From NCBI GenBank assembly GCA_949752745.1, contig OX457032.1, forward strand, positions 8,322,271-8,386,270: a stretch of 64,000 nt of DNA, written 5' to 3'. Under the pieces are notes generated by a model. That model was not told the origin of the DNA, ran no database searches, and saw nothing but the letters and a program-made list of their open reading frames with translations. Both the position numbers and the translations under genes were made by a program. Shown here piece after piece: positions 62,566-64,000 of this stretch; position 1 is the stretch's first letter, and each line of letters starts with the position of its first letter. This DNA comes from Protula sp. h YS-2021 (Eukaryota; Annelida; Polychaeta; Sabellida; Serpulidae).

Positions 62566-62922
62566 TTATGACTTGTCGTCTTGTCTGCGAAGCCTTTTAT
62601 CCACTTCTTTCACCTGCTTCTTCAGCATTTTCCATTCAGGTATTGTCAGCAAAATTCCCTTTTTTGTTGGACGGTTTTTTCCAGTCCCCTCATCTCTGAG
62701 GTATTTGCGAATGTTTATCACACCTTCATTACTTTGTTTCATAATCTTGATATACTTTCCATTGCCTAGAGAAAGCATTCCATCCCACGACTGTGGTGTT
62801 GGTGCCGTCGCCGTCGCCGTCTCCACTTTTAATTTCTTGATGGTAGTATCAGGATGTTTCACATTCAGGTCTTTCACTGTATCAGCAAGAGAATCCATAT
62901 CCGTTGTTGCAGATCTTTTCAT
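62566..62922 (-). CDS. PC4/p15-type single-stranded DNA binding protein
   Basis: 118 aa, ATG at 62922. The first ~45 residues are charged and variable. Residues ~50-115 match the PC4 (transcriptional coactivator p15) domain: SLGNGKYIKIMKQ, VINIRKYLRDEGTGKNRPTK, then KKGILLTIPEWKMLKKQVKE, where PC4 proteins have 'D-I-R-x-Y, K-P-x-K-K-G-I-x-L-x-x-x-x-W-x-x-L'. PC4 domains dimerise and bind single-stranded DNA, so it may serve as the element's ssDNA-binding protein during protein-primed replication or as a transcription cofactor (inference). First gene of the minus block, behind a TATA box at 62977-62984. Confidence 0.8.
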   Translation of the reverse strand: MKRSATTDMDSLADTVKDLNVKHPDTTIKKLKVETATATAPTPQSWDGMLSLGNGKYIKIMKQSNEGVINIRKYLRDEGTGKNRPTKKGILLTIPEWKMLKKQVKEVDKRLRRQDDKS

Positions 62923-62976
62923 GTTGACGCTTCAGTGTTCACACCTCAACTGACTCTAAAGTTGAAGTGTCTCCCC

Positions 62977-62984
62977 CTTATATA
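62977..62984 (-). promoter_or_regulatory. TATA box of the minus-strand PC4-like block
   Basis: TATATAAG on the minus strand followed by GGGGGAGACAC, 55 bp before the ATG at 62922. It overlaps the stop codon of PolB. Confidence 0.6.
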
Positions 62985-64000
62985 CTGTAATGCCCATGCG
63001 CTAAAGTGGAATAGCGCATGGGCATCACATATCGCTTGTCATCAAAAGGAGAGAGAGCCATTTTCCTCAACTTCTCCGAGAAAATCTGGTGGTCATGACT
63101 TCGTATGATGTGTCCTGTGGTCATCGTTTGTGTTTGGTTGAACAAACTGTCTCTATACTGCTGATGTTTCATCCGTCTTTGACACGCGCGAGTGATGCCT
63201 TTGGCCGTACGTTTTTCTTTCCCACCATATATCATACTATACATTTTCGGTCGAAGTCCAACAAACTCTTCAATGGGAATGCCCGCCGTCTCATCTTTCA
63301 TTTTCCCAAGCACTTTCTTGTTCACGTTGGAATGCAGGAAATGATCTGGGGGATAGTCACTTGTGTCGAACAAGTCGGCATCTTCCTGCATGTCTTTGTA
63401 GATATCGTCCGTTTCTATGTCATAACATAGACTGTCGGTGTCGCTGAACAACAGCTTGGCGTCGGGATACTTGGTCATGATGTAGTTGTAATGAAAGTGA
63501 AACATGAGCACCTTGCTGAGGTCGAGAATGGTGAAACCAACTTGAATGGGTTTATCCAGAAGCAGATCCACTTTGCGCAAATGTACCGCGGTCAAATCTT
63601 CGTTGGAAATTCTAAATTTGTGGAAGGAAGGTTTGGCCACAAGTTTCTTGAACCGCTTTTCCTGGTGAACGAGTTCCACATTGATGCGTTTTCTTACATT
63701 TTCCATGGTTTTGCCAAACACAGAGTTGTTCATCAATTTGAAAAAGTCTTTCTCAAACGGGTTCTTGGCCAACTTTCTCTTTTCTGTGTTCAAGGAGATG
63801 TATTTTGCCAACAATTTGCTCTGTGCAAACATGATGGCACGATGCACCTTTGTGACTTTCAATCCCAGTGAGACATATTGCTGTAAATTTCTATAATGAA
63901 GCACATATTTCTTCTTGTCGCACAAGTTGGGAATGAGCTTTTCACTAGGTTTACATTTCATGTTTAGATCTTTCCGCAGCTTCTGACTATGTTTTGACAA
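62978..64000 (-). CDS. Protein-primed DNA polymerase B, C-terminal part (runs off the window)
   Basis: The 340 visible residues are the polymerase end of a Polinton PolB; the exonuclease and N-terminal domains lie beyond 64000. Motif B appears as FKLMNNSVFGKTMENV (residues ~87-102). Motif C, LLFSDTDSLCYDI, has the two metal-binding Asp residues of DTDS at ~187-190. Downstream are LRPKMYSMIYGGKEKRTAKG and DHQIFSEKLRKMALSPFDDK, the conserved C-terminal region of these polymerases. It replicates the element from terminal-protein primers. There are no interruptions in the visible part. The codon at the window edge is internal, not a start. Confidence 0.96.
   Translation of the reverse strand: MSKHSQKLRKDLNMKCKPSEKLIPNLCDKKKYVLHYRNLQQYVSLGLKVTKVHRAIMFAQSKLLAKYISLNTEKRKLAKNPFEKDFFKLMNNSVFGKTMENVRKRINVELVHQEKRFKKLVAKPSFHKFRISNEDLTAVHLRKVDLLLDKPIQVGFTILDLSKVLMFHFHYNYIMTKYPDAKLLFSDTDSLCYDIETDDIYKDMQEDADLFDTSDYPPDHFLHSNVNKKVLGKMKDETAGIPIEEFVGLRPKMYSMIYGGKEKRTAKGITRACQRRMKHQQYRDSLFNQTQTMTTGHIIRSHDHQIFSEKLRKMALSPFDDKRYVMPMRYSTLAHGHYSI

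Larger units (their letters stand above)
51835..64000. mobile_element. Polinton/Maverick (adintovirus-like) DNA element, right part beyond the window
   Basis: All hallmark genes are present: retroviral-type integrase with chromodomain, A32-like packaging ATPase, major and minor capsid proteins, adenain-like protease and protein-primed PolB. The left border is placed just after the minisatellite by inference; I could not confirm a terminal inverted repeat or a 6-bp target duplication, since the other end is outside the window. Gene density (gaps mostly under 100 bp and frequent overlaps) contrasts sharply with the host DNA to the left. Two in-frame stops suggest an endogenous, partly decayed copy. 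Confidence 0.9.

Noticed and set aside
62555..63896. Plus-strand frames opposite PolB and the PC4-like genes
   Set aside because: They are antisense shadows; the minus frames carry clear family motifs such as DTDS and the PC4 signature.

Overview
The window is animal (invertebrate) genomic DNA, not bacterial. It has spliced genes with consensus GT-AG junctions, long microsatellites, a 139-bp satellite, dispersed short elements, two tyrosine-recombinase retrotransposons, a LINE, and a large part of a Polinton/Maverick (adintovirus-like) DNA element. The species cannot be named from sequence alone. Minisatellites sitting on exon-intron junctions recall what I remember being reported for amphioxus ('mirages'), so a lancelet is one candidate. 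Molluscs and other marine invertebrates also carry TGACCTTGACC-type repeats.

Layout. 1-7763: an array of about 55 copies of a 139-bp repeat. 8368-9960 (minus): the first three coding exons of a zinc-type alcohol dehydrogenase, with an odd TACG/TGCG-rich repeat in its second intron. 10967-13640: two copies of a ~510-bp non-autonomous element and a 60-bp minisatellite. 14744-47888 (plus): one long gene, assembled here from seven phase-compatible exons, that encodes a four-transmembrane (CD20/MS4A-like) protein. Its introns hold a decayed DIRS-type retrotransposon (20653-27264), a 5'-truncated CR1/L2-type LINE (32292-34439), a second YR retrotransposon remnant (44037-46180) and many short repeats. 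Most of its splice junctions are embedded in their own minisatellite. 46280-50722: fold-back elements with arrays of ~15-bp repeats. 50880-51830: two more minisatellites.

From about 51835 to the right edge lies the Polinton/Maverick. Plus-strand genes: two duplicated small proteins, a PC4-like/zinc-binding protein, a relative of the duplicated pair, a 43-aa membrane peptide, a NADAR-family protein, a small Cys-rich protein, integrase with chromodomain, packaging ATPase, a basic hydrophobic virion-type protein, a conserved element protein, a lipidation-type CCCC protein, penton-like minor capsid protein, a pX/pVI-like protein, major capsid protein and adenain-like protease. A convergent minus-strand block has four small PC4-like proteins and the C-terminal half of a protein-primed DNA polymerase B that runs off the edge. 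Integrase integrates the element, PolB copies it, and ATPase, capsid proteins and protease form the morphogenesis module. Two of the morphogenesis-block genes carry an in-frame stop, so this copy is probably decaying.

The most unusual points are the tetraspan gene whose splice sites are tandemly multiplied (including an open, in-frame 51-bp acceptor repeat) and the Polinton's accessory content: a NADAR protein and an apparent family of five PC4-like proteins.
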